Assembly: GCA_950295325.1 (NCBI GenBank)
Contig: OX485806.1
Location: 34,660,001-34,724,000, forward strand
Reading direction: 5' to 3'
Length of the DNA stretch: 64,000 nucleotides
From: Polytrichum commune
Taxonomy: Eukaryota > Streptophyta > Polytrichopsida > Polytrichales > Polytrichaceae
The position numbers and the translations under genes are program-made. The notes under the pieces were generated by a model. The model did not search any database. It worked only from the letters and a program-made list of their open reading frames with translations, and was not told the DNA's origin. Below, one piece after another: positions 43,936 through 55,632 of the stretch (its first letter is position 1; each line of letters opens with the position of its first letter).

Positions 43936-44820
43936 AATGATGTGGTCAATATTTCTTCATCGTGCAGTCCACATCACATCAAACGCAGAAAATGCCTTTG
44001 GAAGCTCTCGACTGTGAGTGAATTTAGTGAGAGAGAGGTTGTGAGGTACAGCCAAATGATGATTTTAGAAGTTGTGTACTTAACTACCAAGACTTTCAGT
44101 TCCACAAGCTTGACAATACAATGTAGGGTGCAAATTACTTCAAGGGAATTATGTACTCAAAGCAAGGGTCGATAAGATTAGGACGGAACTTGGAACCCAA
44201 AGTCATGCGTTTGTTCAAACAACATGTATGTGGCCCTATTGTGGGCACTTCCAACTCAACAAACAATCTTGATCATTGGATCATAATGGGAATTGTCTCA
44301 TTCTATGAGGAAGTATAAACGACGAAGGTTGTCATTTCAATTTCAAGTTTCAAAATCAGAGTTGAGATGCAAACACTATAAGTGAAGATGTCCTTTCTTG
44401 TTAAGTGAGCACAATGTCCTTGGGGTTTGGACTCTTCATACCATGTATGAACTAACATGAGTGTAAGAACGGGTATTATTTGAGGCATTAGCGTACATAG
44501 TATACCTAAGAGAGAGGTATTATTTTGTTCTAGTGTGTACATTTAATAAGAAGGCTTCAAGAATGTTGAAGTAAAGGGAGATGTACAAAAGGAGCCCCTA
44601 GGGTTTAGAGAAAAATTTGACAATAGATGTGCTAGTTCCATCTAATTCACATTTTCATTCATTGTTGTCATATGGTAATAGTCCTCAATGACTACCTTGT
44701 CCAGTCTTCTTGGGGTTTGCATTTGGGTTTCAGGTTTTTACAAACTCTGGAAGCTCATGAAGCACTCATGGGCTCCCTTGAGTTTTTCTCTCTAGATTGT
44801 GGCTAAGTTATTATGGTTTC
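43936..44820. other. Intergenic, with repeat fragments
   Basis: No gene. Around 44230-44420 are fragments (CCCTATTGTGGGCACTTCCA, then TTTCAAAATCAGAGTTGAGA) related to sequence at 10050 and 58810. Nothing further recognised. Confidence 0.4.
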
Positions 44821-44825
44821 TTGTC

Positions 44826-45104
44826 TTCATTTGCTTGATGCAATCGTTGAGTTACATCCTATGGATGAAAATATGTTCAATGACTTTCTTATTGGAAAGT
44901 GAAAGTGGACTTTATATGTAATAAATGCTTATTTAATTTGAGATTGTTACTTGGTATATGTTGTGGAGGCATGTATTACCATTACATTGAAAAGCTTTGT
45001 ATGAGTCCATCTTCTAGCCTATTGTTAGTACGTACACATTGTTTTTCTCTATAAACTTCTTATATAAAGGGGGTTTAATTTCATAGCAAGTCCACCCCCT
45101 AGGC
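44826..45104 (+). mobile_element. Decayed relative of the CTCGGGGGGTGCAC transposon
   Basis: GAGTTACATCCTATGGATGA, then AATATGTTCAATGACTTTCT, is a diverged form of the ELHPGDEKVFNDF segment of the transposon frame at 28047-28292. About 160-200 bases later the sequence follows the same plan, with CTTATATAAAGGGGGTTTAA and a terminus GTCCACCCCCTAGG in place of GTGCACCCCCCGAG. The left end was not found, so it is truncated or too diverged. Confidence 0.5.
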
Positions 45105-45129
45105 ATATGCCCTCCCAATTGCATAACAA

Positions 45130-45350
45130 TGTATCTAGAAGAATGGCGTTTATATTTTAAACACATAGGTCAATCTCATTAGGATAGGTCTCTTTTTGGT
45201 GTCTATTGTTAATTACAAACCATGTCATATACCACTCATCTATAAGGTGTGTGGGTCTCATGTGGTCATTTGTTTCAACAAATTGCCTACAAGAGTGGTA
45301 TATGGCAAGGCTTGTTGGTAAGAACGAATACCAAAAATATACATGTTACA
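45130..45350. repeat. Two dispersed-repeat ends in inverted orientation
   Basis: CCATGTCATATACCACTCAT near 45220 and GAGTGGTATATGGCAAGGCT near 45292 are the left end of the 360-bp dispersed family in opposite orientations, giving a local inverted repeat. Confidence 0.55.
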
Positions 45351-46764
45351 ATAAAGACCTTGAGCTATACAACAAAGTATCACACAAGAAGACTTTCAAA
45401 TGTCACATAAGAAGACTTTCAAAAATACTTTTGAAGATTTTGCTGCAAAATGGACTGAAGGAATTCCAAGCTCATGCTTCAAACTCATGGCGTTTCTTTA
45501 ACATGACAATCTTCTCATGTTACATGCCGATGTCCATGAGATCCAAACATCACATAACTTTAACTTAGTAGGCATAGCTCATGTTATTTCTTCATGCACC
45601 TCGTGTGACATAACTCATTTGTCACATCAAGGCAACTTTAGGAATGGCATTTTAAAATATTTCCGAATTGAGTTGGAGTAATGTTATGAATTATGTCATG
45701 CAGCGTTCAAACTATAAACTAGATAACTGCTGTGAGGAGCCATGTCATATGTTGTAGCAAGCACTCAACCTATTGATGGGAGAACCGCATATGTCCATTA
45801 CCAAATATAGTGGTGCAGCCAGGACAAGTTCATGAATTACAGTTGGTGATGTGCCTCCTTGTATCCAATCAAGAATGGACACGCAAGCAAATCCACTTGG
45901 CATGACCATTACAACTTGCATAAAATGCAATTTTAAAATCCAAAACGCTACAGCTCATAAGATCTCCTAGTCACATATATTGTAGATGGGTGGTGACACA
46001 ATTGTTGTTCTAAAGAACCTAAACGGTTGGCCATTGACAGTGGCATGTTGAGTAGATGGTGTTGGGATGGCCCAGACATTCAGTCATGCATGGATGCCAC
46101 AAGCCAGGACAGGACAGGTCCTAACTAATATATATAACAATTCATATGGTTGCACACAAATGTACCTAAAAGACGAGCATGACTCAAATTCCAAATTCTA
46201 CCGTTTTCAAACACCACTAGAATTTCCATGTGTGAGCTTACATGAAAGGTATTGCACATTAATCTCCAACCTACTAGGATAGAATATTGGTTCTTGGTTC
46301 TAAATACATGTAAGTAGCCATTGCTTTTCAGGTTGTGATCCTTGTACACTCTATTACTACCTGGAAACTACAGACCTTGACAATAATGGAAAAGATTGAA
46401 TCCGAGTAGTTGTCAAAGTAGACTTTGGAAACTGCTACTTAAAACTCTCCTGTGCAATTCCACGGCCCACTTTCTCAAGTAAAGGAGACATAGAAAAATC
46501 AACATGGAAGCATGTCATGTCTGCAATACAAATTGAAGGTACAGTATTTGAAAGCCACACTAGGCATGCATCCATCACAAAGGAGAAAATTGTAACAACA
46601 TAATGGCTCAACATTCATCAACAATATAGGGCGCAAGTGCTTTCGAAATAGATTGGACCATAACTTTTACTTAGAGCTCAGGGCTCTTAAAGAGTTTCAT
46701 GTGCACAATCTTAGTGTCAGAAATTAACCTGCAAATATTTACGTACTCACGTAACTCCAAAAGG
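45351..46764. other. 3' flank of the glutaredoxin-like gene, otherwise unassigned
   Basis: No gene or strong repeat recognised. Frames at 45206-45568, 45745-45930 and 46067-46349 lack known motifs. Confidence 0.4.
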
Positions 46765-48849
46765 CTACAAAGGTACAGCGTTTGGTAAAACTGCTGCAAG
46801 CTTCTTTTGAAGTTGCTCAATGGTAAGCCTTGGAGAGAATCTTGGAATGACTTCCTGCACATGCAATTGGCGAGGAGAGTCATTATCATATTAGTAACTA
46901 TGCAAAGCATACCAAAGCGGAGAGTTGTCAAAACAATTCTGTGAATTTTTTTCAACAGAACTTTATTCTACAATAGAGTTATCCTCCAACTTAAGGTAAA
47001 TGGGTCTTAAATGGTTACTTTTTCCAACTAGCCCATTTCTCCTAGGATATGAAACACGCGATTAGTATGAGATGGTTAGCTGACCCAAATCAAGGCCATA
47101 GCCACTTTCCTCATGATATTCAGAGCTCATATGACAATCTTATCCATTATCAAAGTGAAGATTCTTGTTCTCATTTAATAGTCATATATATGTCCCCCCA
47201 ATTATGTTGACTATTAAGCCTAGAATGCTTATCAAATTTTGAGCACATAGTCCAATCTCTTTAAAACACACGTCTTTTTGGTATCTGTTCTTGGAGCCGC
47301 TCCAAACCACATACCCCCAAAATACAGGGTCCAATTAAGATAAGTAACCAAATTAGACGCATCTACCTTAACGTGGCTTTTGGTTGGGAGTTGGTTGATT
47401 TGCAAACAACACTCCCATGTTTGGTAGGTTTGTGGTGCATGCTTGGAGGTAATGTGGAGGTTTTAATAAAGAACATTGATTCGTTGAGGATCAAACTCAT
47501 TTTGGCATGCCAAGATGAGCTAAAACGGATTTGACCCTCAATGAACCAAAAGAGGATGCTCTTCATTCAAATATCAGACACTACCTCTGAGCATGCAGCA
47601 CAAGTGGAAAGGAAGTATTGATATTGGATGCAAAACAACCAATAAAAATCATAGGGAACCAGCTCCCAATGGAAAGTCCCATTGAGTTAATAGAAAGTCT
47701 AATCCCAAACAATGTAGACATTAGAACACAAATCCATCGACCCATGACCAGCCCACAATCAATCCACAATGATCACAAAACCTACGACTATGAGGCTTAT
47801 AGACAGAAGTAGCAACCTCTTCAATAGCAAGGGTTCTTGTTTGAGGAGATCATCATAAGTTATCAAGTGAGTTTTTCATTTTATGCTCCAGAACAAAGTG
47901 TTCAAGTCATTACGGGTGCTCCTACCATAGGAATTATGGCCAATGAAGAAAATCAGATTGATGGGAAAAAGAAAAAGAAAAAGAAAAAGAAAAGCTCACC
48001 TCCGTGCCATCACCTTTCATGCAGGCCAAGACAGGTATTTCATACTGATACGCCTGTTCCCATTCTTCTTTTGTTGTAATGTCTCTCACCTATCCAGCAA
48101 CAGGAAACAGTCATATGACATAGAAAAATTGCCGCAAAATTGAAGGTTCCACTAGTCTTGTAGCAAAGGAATGCCAAAGATAAAGAAAATATCTCAGGGT
48201 TTAATAATTTTTCAGTGCTTTGCACTCAACATTTAGCTAATGACTCATTCAACATTGATTCAACTAACAATTCATCAACCTTTCAGGTCTCACAACTACA
48301 CATTATAGAAACAAAAGATTGAAATTTCAACCTTACCCTACGTTTGGTAGGCATTGATTGAATGTTGATATAGTTTGATGTGAATGAATCAATGTTAAAA
48401 TCAGTGTTGATGATTTATGAAGTTTGGGATTTGTGATGAACCTCTAATTCAACGTCCGAAATATCATGCTCGCCTCCGACCAAAAAAGCCAAGTGCAACT
48501 TCTCTTTGAGACCGTCACAGAGACAGCATCCCGGCTTACTATAAAGTATTAGCTTCCTGCTATGATCTTGATGTGTAGCTCCATCTTCCTTTAAGAAATT
48601 ATCCTCACCCAACGAATTTCTCACCACCCCATACCTAGGACTCAAAGTTGAAAGAGGCCTTGAAGTTTTATGCAGCCTTTTAGAGCCCCCACCGAGGGCA
48701 GTAACTGATTCAGAGAAGGTAGGATGTCGATTTCTAGTTAGAATTTTGCATGCATTTAATCTCATTACTCCCTGTTCTGCACACCTCAAAGCACTCATTG
48801 AGGTTCTCAAAGTGTGGGACATCCTGAAAACAAGAAGTTTCCGCAACAT
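46765..48849 (-). CDS. Glutaredoxin-like protein (DUF836), three exons, 195 aa
   Basis: A thioredoxin-fold protein of the glutaredoxin-like family PF05768. Plants carry a conserved member of unknown substrate, probably a redox protein. Exons in transcript order are 48849-48442, 48089-48000 and 46854-46765; all junctions are GT-AG and all are phase 0. The start is the first ATG after an in-frame stop. Residues 1 to about 97 are rich in Arg, Ser and Leu with few acids at first, like a mitochondrial or plastid targeting region. The fold begins at RKLILYSKPGCCLCDGLKEK, with the redox Cys108-X-X-Cys111. Exon 2 holds the VRDITT strand and the EIPVL segment with the expected cis-Pro155. Exon 3 gives the last helix (SPRLTIEQLQKKLAAVLP) and ends NAVPL. 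Length and motif order are normal for the family. Both introns contain repeats. No frame damage is seen. Confidence 0.9.
46985..47360 (-). repeat. 360-bp dispersed repeat inside glutaredoxin-like intron 2
   Basis: A full-length copy, reverse to that at 36045-36410. Landmarks are CCATTTCTCCTAGGATATGA, GAGCTCATATGACAATCTTA and AATTGGGGGGACATATATAT (minus strand). It accounts for about a third of the 1145-bp intron. Confidence 0.75.
47964..47993. repeat. (GAAAAA)n microsatellite at the edge of exon 2
   Basis: Five GAAAAA-type units lie only a few bases inside intron 2, after the donor site of exon 2 (TTTTTC in transcript sense). A U-rich tract just downstream of a 5' splice site can aid its recognition in plants; that role is inferred. 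Confidence 0.6.
48226..48395 (-). repeat. Small dispersed repeat in glutaredoxin-like intron 1
   Basis: Read on the minus strand: ATTCAATCAATGCCTACCAA, then a GAGACCTGAAAGGTTGATGA block, then GTTGAATCAATGTTGAATGA. Related to 4900-5010 and 49225-49360. Fills about half of the 352-bp intron. Confidence 0.6.
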
Positions 48850-50760
48850 CAATAAATTTTGTCCTCACGGGCATACTCTGCCCAAGTACTTCTCCTTTGT
48901 GTTCAGATGGGGTTTAGTTCCAAAATTGATTCATCGAATTTCCCTCCAGAGTTCTTCACTTCAGTTGTATCAATTGCAAAAACTACTGCTTGCAAAAATT
49001 CAGCAGGAGACTACCTGTAATTCCCAACATCATCTGGTCAGCCTTGCTGTGAGAAATCTACATAACATTTAGACTTCAGCAATCCCAAGCAGCATTTATA
49101 CTAGAAAAAATCAATAATAACAGGAAAATTTGAAGATATCTACACAGCAGCTATATATTGCAGAGCTATCAATTCAGTACTTTGAAATTCATATATCATC
49201 AACAATGATCCAATCACATTATTCCGATCAATCAAACTACATCAACATTGAATCAATGCCTACCAACCAAAGGGTTGCAATTTTAATATCTTGTTTCTAT
49301 ACTCTATATTTTCTAGACCCGAAAGGTCGAATGAATGTTGAATCATTACTTGAATGTTGAGTTTTCTACACCAATCTCTTTTACACGATCTCAGATTCCA
49401 TCACATAATCTCCTTTGATTAGATAATCCTCCACAATCAGACAGCCCTCTGTGCATAAAAAATGGTAAAGTTTGCAAGCAAACCCTAAACCCTAAACCCT
49501 ACATAACTCACCCTCCCACCCTGAGACCACAAAAGAAGATAGAGATTTGGGGTATCACAAAAAATATATCCCTCTATAGAAAAACGATGATCCCAAGATG
49601 GATTTCTCCATCGACAATTTCAAGTCATTCAGGAACAGCATTCAACCATACAACCATCACTCCCTAACCTTTGAATTACATGAGATATGCAGATGAGATT
49701 CCAGCACATTGTTGTGTTCCAAAATTACCTCAAATCTTGGACCCACGATTTGTTCCAATGTTTCGCAGCGAGTTCGTCAGAAATTGCAACGCACAATACT
49801 CTTCGGAGTGATCTGCACATCTTGGAGCTGAAGCTGAAGAATACCGGTTATCGTTCATCCATACACTACGGTTCCTTGAATAGCCATCCAAGAAGTACAC
49901 ATTCATCCAGTCCTGGGTTCTTCTTTCCACGTGGGATCTGAGTAGGTTTGAGGCAATCTAATACTGCCATGTGGCATTTTTCTAAGAATATAGATTTAAT
50001 AACCCTTTGATGAATGGGGTGTATTTGTACGGGACTCTATGTGACGATTTGTTATGATTGGAATAACACATAAGATAAGTGGAATAATCATAGATAGGAA
50101 ATTTTATATTTTTAGCTAAAATATCAAGAAGTAAGTTGTAATCCCTTTGTATCAAAGTGTCAAAATACTTAACACAATATTGCTAAGTGTAGTAAGTTTT
50201 TGCTATGGCTCAAAACAACAAAACCCAGGGAACAAAGTCTCCAGGAAGACTGAGATAGTGTCTATAAGGGTTAATGTCACATTGGATTTAAGGACTATAA
50301 TAACAACTTAGGATCTTTCTTCCTTCATTCCTTCTTAATTCCACTTATTTCCCACTCTTATAGTTCCTTGTGCTTCCTCTGTCAAAAGTGATTATGTCCT
50401 ATCTTTAGGGAAAGTTTCTATCTCTCTATGTCTTTGACCTATTTCAGTCGTGAAGCTCAAAAGCTTGGCAAGTAGTCCTTGGCAATTCGTCAGGACCGAA
50501 GTCCGGGGTAATGTCTTTTTGTAACCACATCGTCTTTGCATAACAAAAATTGAGCTTTGCAATAACTTCAAATTAATTCATCTTAATTTAACTTACAGTC
50601 GTTCGGCCAATCTTCACAAGACTGTAATCATCATCTTCATCTTCAACTGATTGGCAACTTGTCCACACAAATCCCCACAACATTATATATAATCAATGCA
50701 TCAACAATGTAGGCGATATTCCTTGATTAAGGCCTAATTACATTTTAAGCTCGAAAGTAT
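48850..50760. other. Upstream region of the glutaredoxin-like gene
   Basis: Holds a further copy of the small dispersed repeat at 49225-49360 (TTGAATCAATGCCTACCAAC, then GACCCGAAAGGTCGAATGAA) and the telo-box at 49481-49500. An upstream non-coding exon is possible but not shown. Frames near 49687-49941 have no known motif. From 50000 to 50760 nothing is recognised. Confidence 0.4.
49481..49500. promoter_or_regulatory. Telo-box / interstitial telomere motif
   Basis: Almost three perfect AAACCCT units. Short AAACCCTAA motifs (telo boxes) are known in plant promoters. This one is about 630 bases upstream of the glutaredoxin-like start codon, so a promoter role is possible but unproven. Confidence 0.45.
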
Positions 50761-51910
50761 TAGCCTTTGGTAATGTTTTACACTAAGTAGGCAATCTCTC
50801 TTTCCTGAAATGGTGTTGCCTTTTGCAGCTCACGCCTGCAATAACTCGTCTCGTCTCTGCAGTCACTGCAACGGCTACACGCCAGGTAGTGTCTTAGAGT
50901 AGGCCTTTGGCTATGCTCCCACGAGCGGCCTCTCTGTTCTCTTTCTCTCTTCTCTCTCAGGGACGACACCTGCTAAGCCTATAGCCCTACAGGACGTTAC
51001 TCTCTCAACTCTCCCTCATAGTCTCTCTGTAACAAACAGGCGATAGCCTAGGGACTCAGGCGATAGCCCTTCCTCGACGCTTCGGCTCTTTGTCCAAGCA
51101 GGCGATGGTCCTAACCTCGACTATTTACCCTCACGGACTTCTCTCATGACTTCCCTCAACATAGCCTATCGCCCAAGCCTTGCCTCACGGAAGTTATAGA
51201 CTTCCAAGACTCTACCACTCACTGCCTAATTGCCAACACTTCTCTGTCCTTCTTGCGGCCATTGCCTTTGTCCTTCTCTCAGGCAAATAGTCTTTAACTT
51301 GTGCACCAGGTTGAGAGAAGTCTCTCTCCTGTCTATGGCCATATTCAGACTTCGACATTGCTATCACAAAGACAAAGACATTGCTTCTTTCTTCCTCGCC
51401 CTCTTGGCGGATCATACGTCTATTCCAACGCTCACGGCTATTGCCAGAAATCACACAAGACATTTCATAGTTATCACTCATACCCCAAACAACTTCCACT
51501 TCAAAAACAATTGCATTTCACAAACAGTTTGCTCATACTGTCAAATTTTCAAGTCACATCAGAGTCCGAATCACTCGGCTCTTGCATCTATGTCTATTCC
51601 TATAAGCATATTGTCCGGCTAAGTGTCTATGGCCGAACTCAATCACTGAGTTTCGACGTTCACTGCCTATTGCTATCTATGCTGAGACTATGTAAGATTC
51701 TACAAAATGATAATAGCCTGTCTTGGCGATGGTCAGCCTCCTCCTTATCAGCGGGGGAGGTGAAGGCGGTTGCAACCGTCTAGGGACGACTATCGCCCTC
51801 GTTTCACACTGGTGATTTGCCTTTAAACGACTATTGCTGCTAATTGTCACTAATTTGAAAATGGTAGCTCTCCAGCTAGGCGATAGCCCAAAAATTGCGT
51901 TTACACTAAG
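50761..51910. repeat. Pyrimidine-rich block with repeated AGGCGATAGCC motifs
   Basis: Base composition changes sharply: CT-rich and less AT-rich than the surroundings. The motif AGGCGATAGCC and close variants occur at about 51038, 51058, 51099, 51724 and 51880, with reverse forms (TATCGCC) near 51166 and 51786. CTCTCT runs are frequent around 50935-51030. Frames at 51230-51622 and 51301-51783 overlap on the same strand without any recognised domain. This looks like an ancient repeat or a retroelement fragment, but I cannot classify it. Confidence 0.4.
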
Positions 51911-52549
51911 CTCCACTTGTCACTTGTCCTAGACATGAGAATAATTTGGCCAAGGGTCGGGAATACACATGAGGTGATTCTTAACAAACAACAGTGTCAA
52001 TCTTAGTGCCACAACAAGATTCCATCTCTTTTTAGCTATCTAGAATGGGTTTGGGAGCATGAAGCTTAGTAATATTATGATTGTATAAGGGCAAATAAAA
52101 TGTCATCATGTGATCTTGCCTTTGAGGTGCACATGCTTAATTGGTTTTGGCTTAATTTGCCAATGGGTTTTCAAGCTTTGGCACAAAGAGTAAAATCATG
52201 TTATTGTATGATGTTTTCAAATGAGATACTCATGCTAGGTGTCTATTTAGGATCTAAACAAGTGACATCTTCCACAACCAATTTTAGTTGTCCAAAGGGA
52301 CATATACAATGGTCCAGTAAATATATTGTTGAAACTTAGTTGTGATTTGTTAACACTCAACGAGCTCTTCAACGCACATAAAAGTGGCAGAAATCTAAAT
52401 GTACCTACTGGAACATGATTCATGAAGGCGTGGAAAAGTGTGTAGAACAGTGGAGGTAGATTGCACTTTGACATTATATGAGGTTCAAAATGACCCCAAA
52501 CTTGTGGAATATATGTCATTGATCTCATATCCACTCTAAACTATGTTGA
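51911..52549. other. No feature seen
   Basis: No recognisable gene or repeat. Confidence 0.4.
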
Positions 52550-52870
52550 ATCAACCTCCTTAATGCCACTCCTTCTCTTATATCCCGAAACGCTAGGGAA
52601 TGGATGTTCTCAATTTAGATCTCACTCCTTATTGTTACATCTATCACTAGGTTTTGCCATTAAACTAAACCACCAAAGAATTAATATCACACACTCCCAC
52701 GCATCACCTTGTAATCATTGTAATTATAATCATTATTGCAATATTGACTTTGTGTTATTCCATAATGTCACATTTACACTAAAAAAAATTCATCACGCAT
52801 TCATATTAACACTACAAAACTCCTTCACTTCACATGCACTTTTATGGTCACAAATGTGATATTACACAAT
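52550..52870 (-). mobile_element. MITE with CCTCCTNAAT ends (copy 2)
   Basis: Begins AACCTCCTTAATGCCACTCC and ends near ACAAATGTGATATTACACAA. It is the reverse of copy 1 at 26335-26665; shared blocks include CTTATATCCCGAAACGCTAG (reverse of a CTAGGGTTTTGGGATATAAG block) and TTGACTTTGTGTTATTCCAT. Confidence 0.55.
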
Positions 52871-54250
52871 TTAGAGTGTATTAGATGAGGTAGCATTGAT
52901 TTTACCAACCAAATTATTGTCAGTAAACCAATCTCCATGAACCTATCATTACATTACTCAGCGTTGTGCTTCCATTTAGTGGGCCATGGGAATATAACCA
53001 TGGGATGACTTAGATTCAGATTGAGCTCCCACACATCCCATGGTTAGATTTCTAGGGCCCGTTGAACGAACGCACAATGTTGAGTAATGTTACAATTGAC
53101 ATTGACTTATTAGAGCATTAGCATCAAGCTAGCAACATGGTATTCGTGAAAACATCACTTGCCATGTAAAAATGTCACATATGGCGTTTTCACAAATACA
53201 AGGAAGGCCAACTTGACCTAGTCTTTGTAGGCAACTTTTGCCAACTACAACTTTTTCCAAAGACTAGAAACTAAGTCAGCCTTGAGAAAAGAAAATCGCA
53301 TGTGGAATGTGACGTATTGAGAGCATAAAATAACTTGTTAGCACTTGTTGTTTGAAAATGTGTGCTTGGGTATCCGTCACCAAGATGCAACTCTAGCTCA
53401 TAGATGGCTCTTCTTTCTCCCTCCACCTTCCCATAGGGTACCATGTGGGTGTATAAAAGGAGAATTTATGCTAGTTTTCTTTACAAAGTATACTTTTGGA
53501 ATGAGTTTTGTCCACCTAGTTTTTTAAAATATGAATTTTGGGAGAGAGGTCAGTGTACCCTAAGAGCCCCCCCCCCCTTCTAAGCTTTTTAAGAAGAGAA
53601 GAGTATATCATCCATATATACCTTATACCCCCAAAAAGGGGTCTAAAAGTTCATACATTTTCAATCATGAAGCAATATTTGTCATCCCCCATGTCAAACT
53701 TCAATTACTTTGTCAATATAAAGTGATTTGTGAACATATATACTAGGAATTTCCATTTTTATATACCAATCACTTATACTTTGTATACATAATTGATCCA
53801 GTTACTTTAGCATTTCATAATCTCTATATACATACATGAGACTATAAGTTCTTTGTGATTTGTATGCATACTATAGTACCTTTACCACTTTGGCATTAAT
53901 TAAACTAGTTTTAGAAAAAACCAATTTTTTAGAAAATGTACTTTTAGAATCTCGAAAATTAATATGAAATTTTGACTTTTCCTTCAAATCCAGGTCCGAT
54001 TGCTGAATGGAAATTATGAACTATAATAATTATTTGCATATAGCCGGAGTGGTAAAGGTACTACAGTAGTTGCCTTTGTTGTCTTGAAAAGTTGGTATGT
54101 AGAGGATTTTTCTAAGAGGACCCACATGCACGTGGCTCCGACTCTCAATAAAATGCACAAAGTATTACGTCGCATAATACGTAATATCGAGGGTGTTGTA
54201 TAAACGAGTGTCCTAGGAATGAGGTTAGATTGTATAATAGGTTTTGGTGG
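52871..54250. other. Intergenic, no gene recognised
   Basis: A poly-C run lies at about 53569-53578. AT-rich sequence with short frames only. Confidence 0.4.
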
Positions 54251-54758
54251 AACGTGACTCCAAAACCCTAATTCTTCCTCACACAATCAAGCTCCACAAT
54301 CGTATGGGAACGAAAAGTAACTTCCGGGCGGCATCTGTGTTGGATGGACGAGAGGTGTGCTCGCTCGGCACGGCTAGAGAGTGGTTAACGAGTTATGGTA
54401 TTTCTACCTTAGGTGTTGGTTAAACGTGACTCCAAAAACCTAATTCTTCCTCACACAATCAAGCTCCACAATGTAAATGGGAACGAAAAGTAACTTCCGC
54501 GCTGCATAATACTATTTTTAGGGCACCTGGGTTGGATGGACGAGAGGTGTGGTCGCTCGGCACGGCTAGAGAGTGGTTAACGAGTTATGGTATTTCTACC
54601 TTAGGTGTTGGTTAAACGTGACTCCAAAAACCTAATTCTTCTTCACACAATCAAGCTCCACAATCTAAATGGGAACGAAAAGTAACTTCCGGGCTGCATA
54701 ATACTTATGTTCAGGGCATCTGTGTTGGATGGACGAGAGGTGTGCTCGCTTGTATACG
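54251..54758 (+). repeat. Tandem repeat, three units of 172-192 bp
   Basis: AACGTGACTCCAAAA starts units at 54251, 54423 and 54615, giving periods of 172 and 192. The 20-bp difference is an extra block (AATACTATTTTTAGGGCA-type) after the CATAAT motif in unit 2 and, varied, in unit 3. Each full unit ends with GGCACGGCTAGAGAGTGG, then TTATGGTATTTCTACCTTAG. A lone inverted relative of that end lies at 22660-22720. Non-coding. Confidence 0.85.
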
Positions 54759-55002
54759 ATTAATTAATTCCAACTGCTCTCCATGAAGAACTGATGGCTG
54801 GGCTGAACTTGCTGCGTGGATCGAGGTAATTGCTTTTGTTGTTGTGTGAGGTGGAGAATTGAAATTGATGAGATGCAGTCGGACTCGCTCTTCGCCAGTG
54901 TACCAAACGAATCTCATGTGATTGTGAATCACAGTAAGTTAGTCTCGAGAGGCGTGACAAATTGCTTCAACCGCTGCCCGGGAAGTTTTTGGGCATAGTC
55001 GG

Positions 55003-55380
55003 CAGTGTTCAAGATTGAAGTCTTCAATGCCCTTCAAACACGATTTGGCCCTTCAAAACAACCCTTCAAAATGCAACTCCAAATTGAAAATGAAGACGTC
55101 ACTTGAAGTCCTCAATATCATCTGCATGTCACAAGAACCAACAAGCGTAGGGCATTGTCACTACAAGAGGTGGAGTTAGATGGTCGATTCTTGATTCCTC
55201 ACATTGTACTGGAAACATGTACCATATAATTCATGCACAAGTTCAATATGCGTTGTGTATTTCTCACTTCTATATTCTTGAATTGACGTCTTGGATTTGA
55301 ACCGGCCCTTCAATTGAACAACTGAAATTTGAGAGCCCTTCAAAGTGAAACTCATATGAGGGCTTCAATCCTGAACACTG
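55003..55380 (+). mobile_element. hAT-like MITE with CAGTG ends (copy 2)
   Basis: A 378-bp element begins CAGTGTTCAAGATTGAAG and ends CTTCAATCCTGAACACTG. It is flanked by the exact 8-bp direct repeat ATAGTCGG (54995-55002 and 55381-55388). Removing it restores GGGCATAGTCGGTCAAGATC, the expected host sequence. Clearly similar to copy 1 at 6106-6498; the 15-base size difference is due mainly to an internal deletion near ACATACCTCTC. Confidence 0.92.
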
Positions 55381-55632
55381 ATAGTCGGTCAAGATCCTAG
55401 TGATTCTAAATCCAACCGGTTACATGTTGACATCTTCCAGTATTCCTTTATTCACTTGAGGTGTATTCTATACATTCTTCTAAAATGCTCAGTAATTCTC
55501 CTGAAATCTCCAACTTCAACTGGTTATTTCTCAAACTCAACCGGTTCTCCCCGAGCAGTGATCGGGGAGATTTTTGGGCATAATCGGTTGAGATCCTAGT
55601 GTTTGCAAGTCCAACCGGTTACATGTTGGCAT

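Noticed and set aside
46671-46955. 94-codon minus frame
   Set aside because: It is out of frame with the real last exon of the glutaredoxin-like gene (46854-46765), which it overlaps.
48415-48852. 145-codon minus frame as a complete gene
   Set aside because: Its last codons run into intron 1. Splicing to 48089-48000 and 46854-46765 completes the glutaredoxin-like fold. The TTG at 48852 is not the start; the ATG is at 48849.
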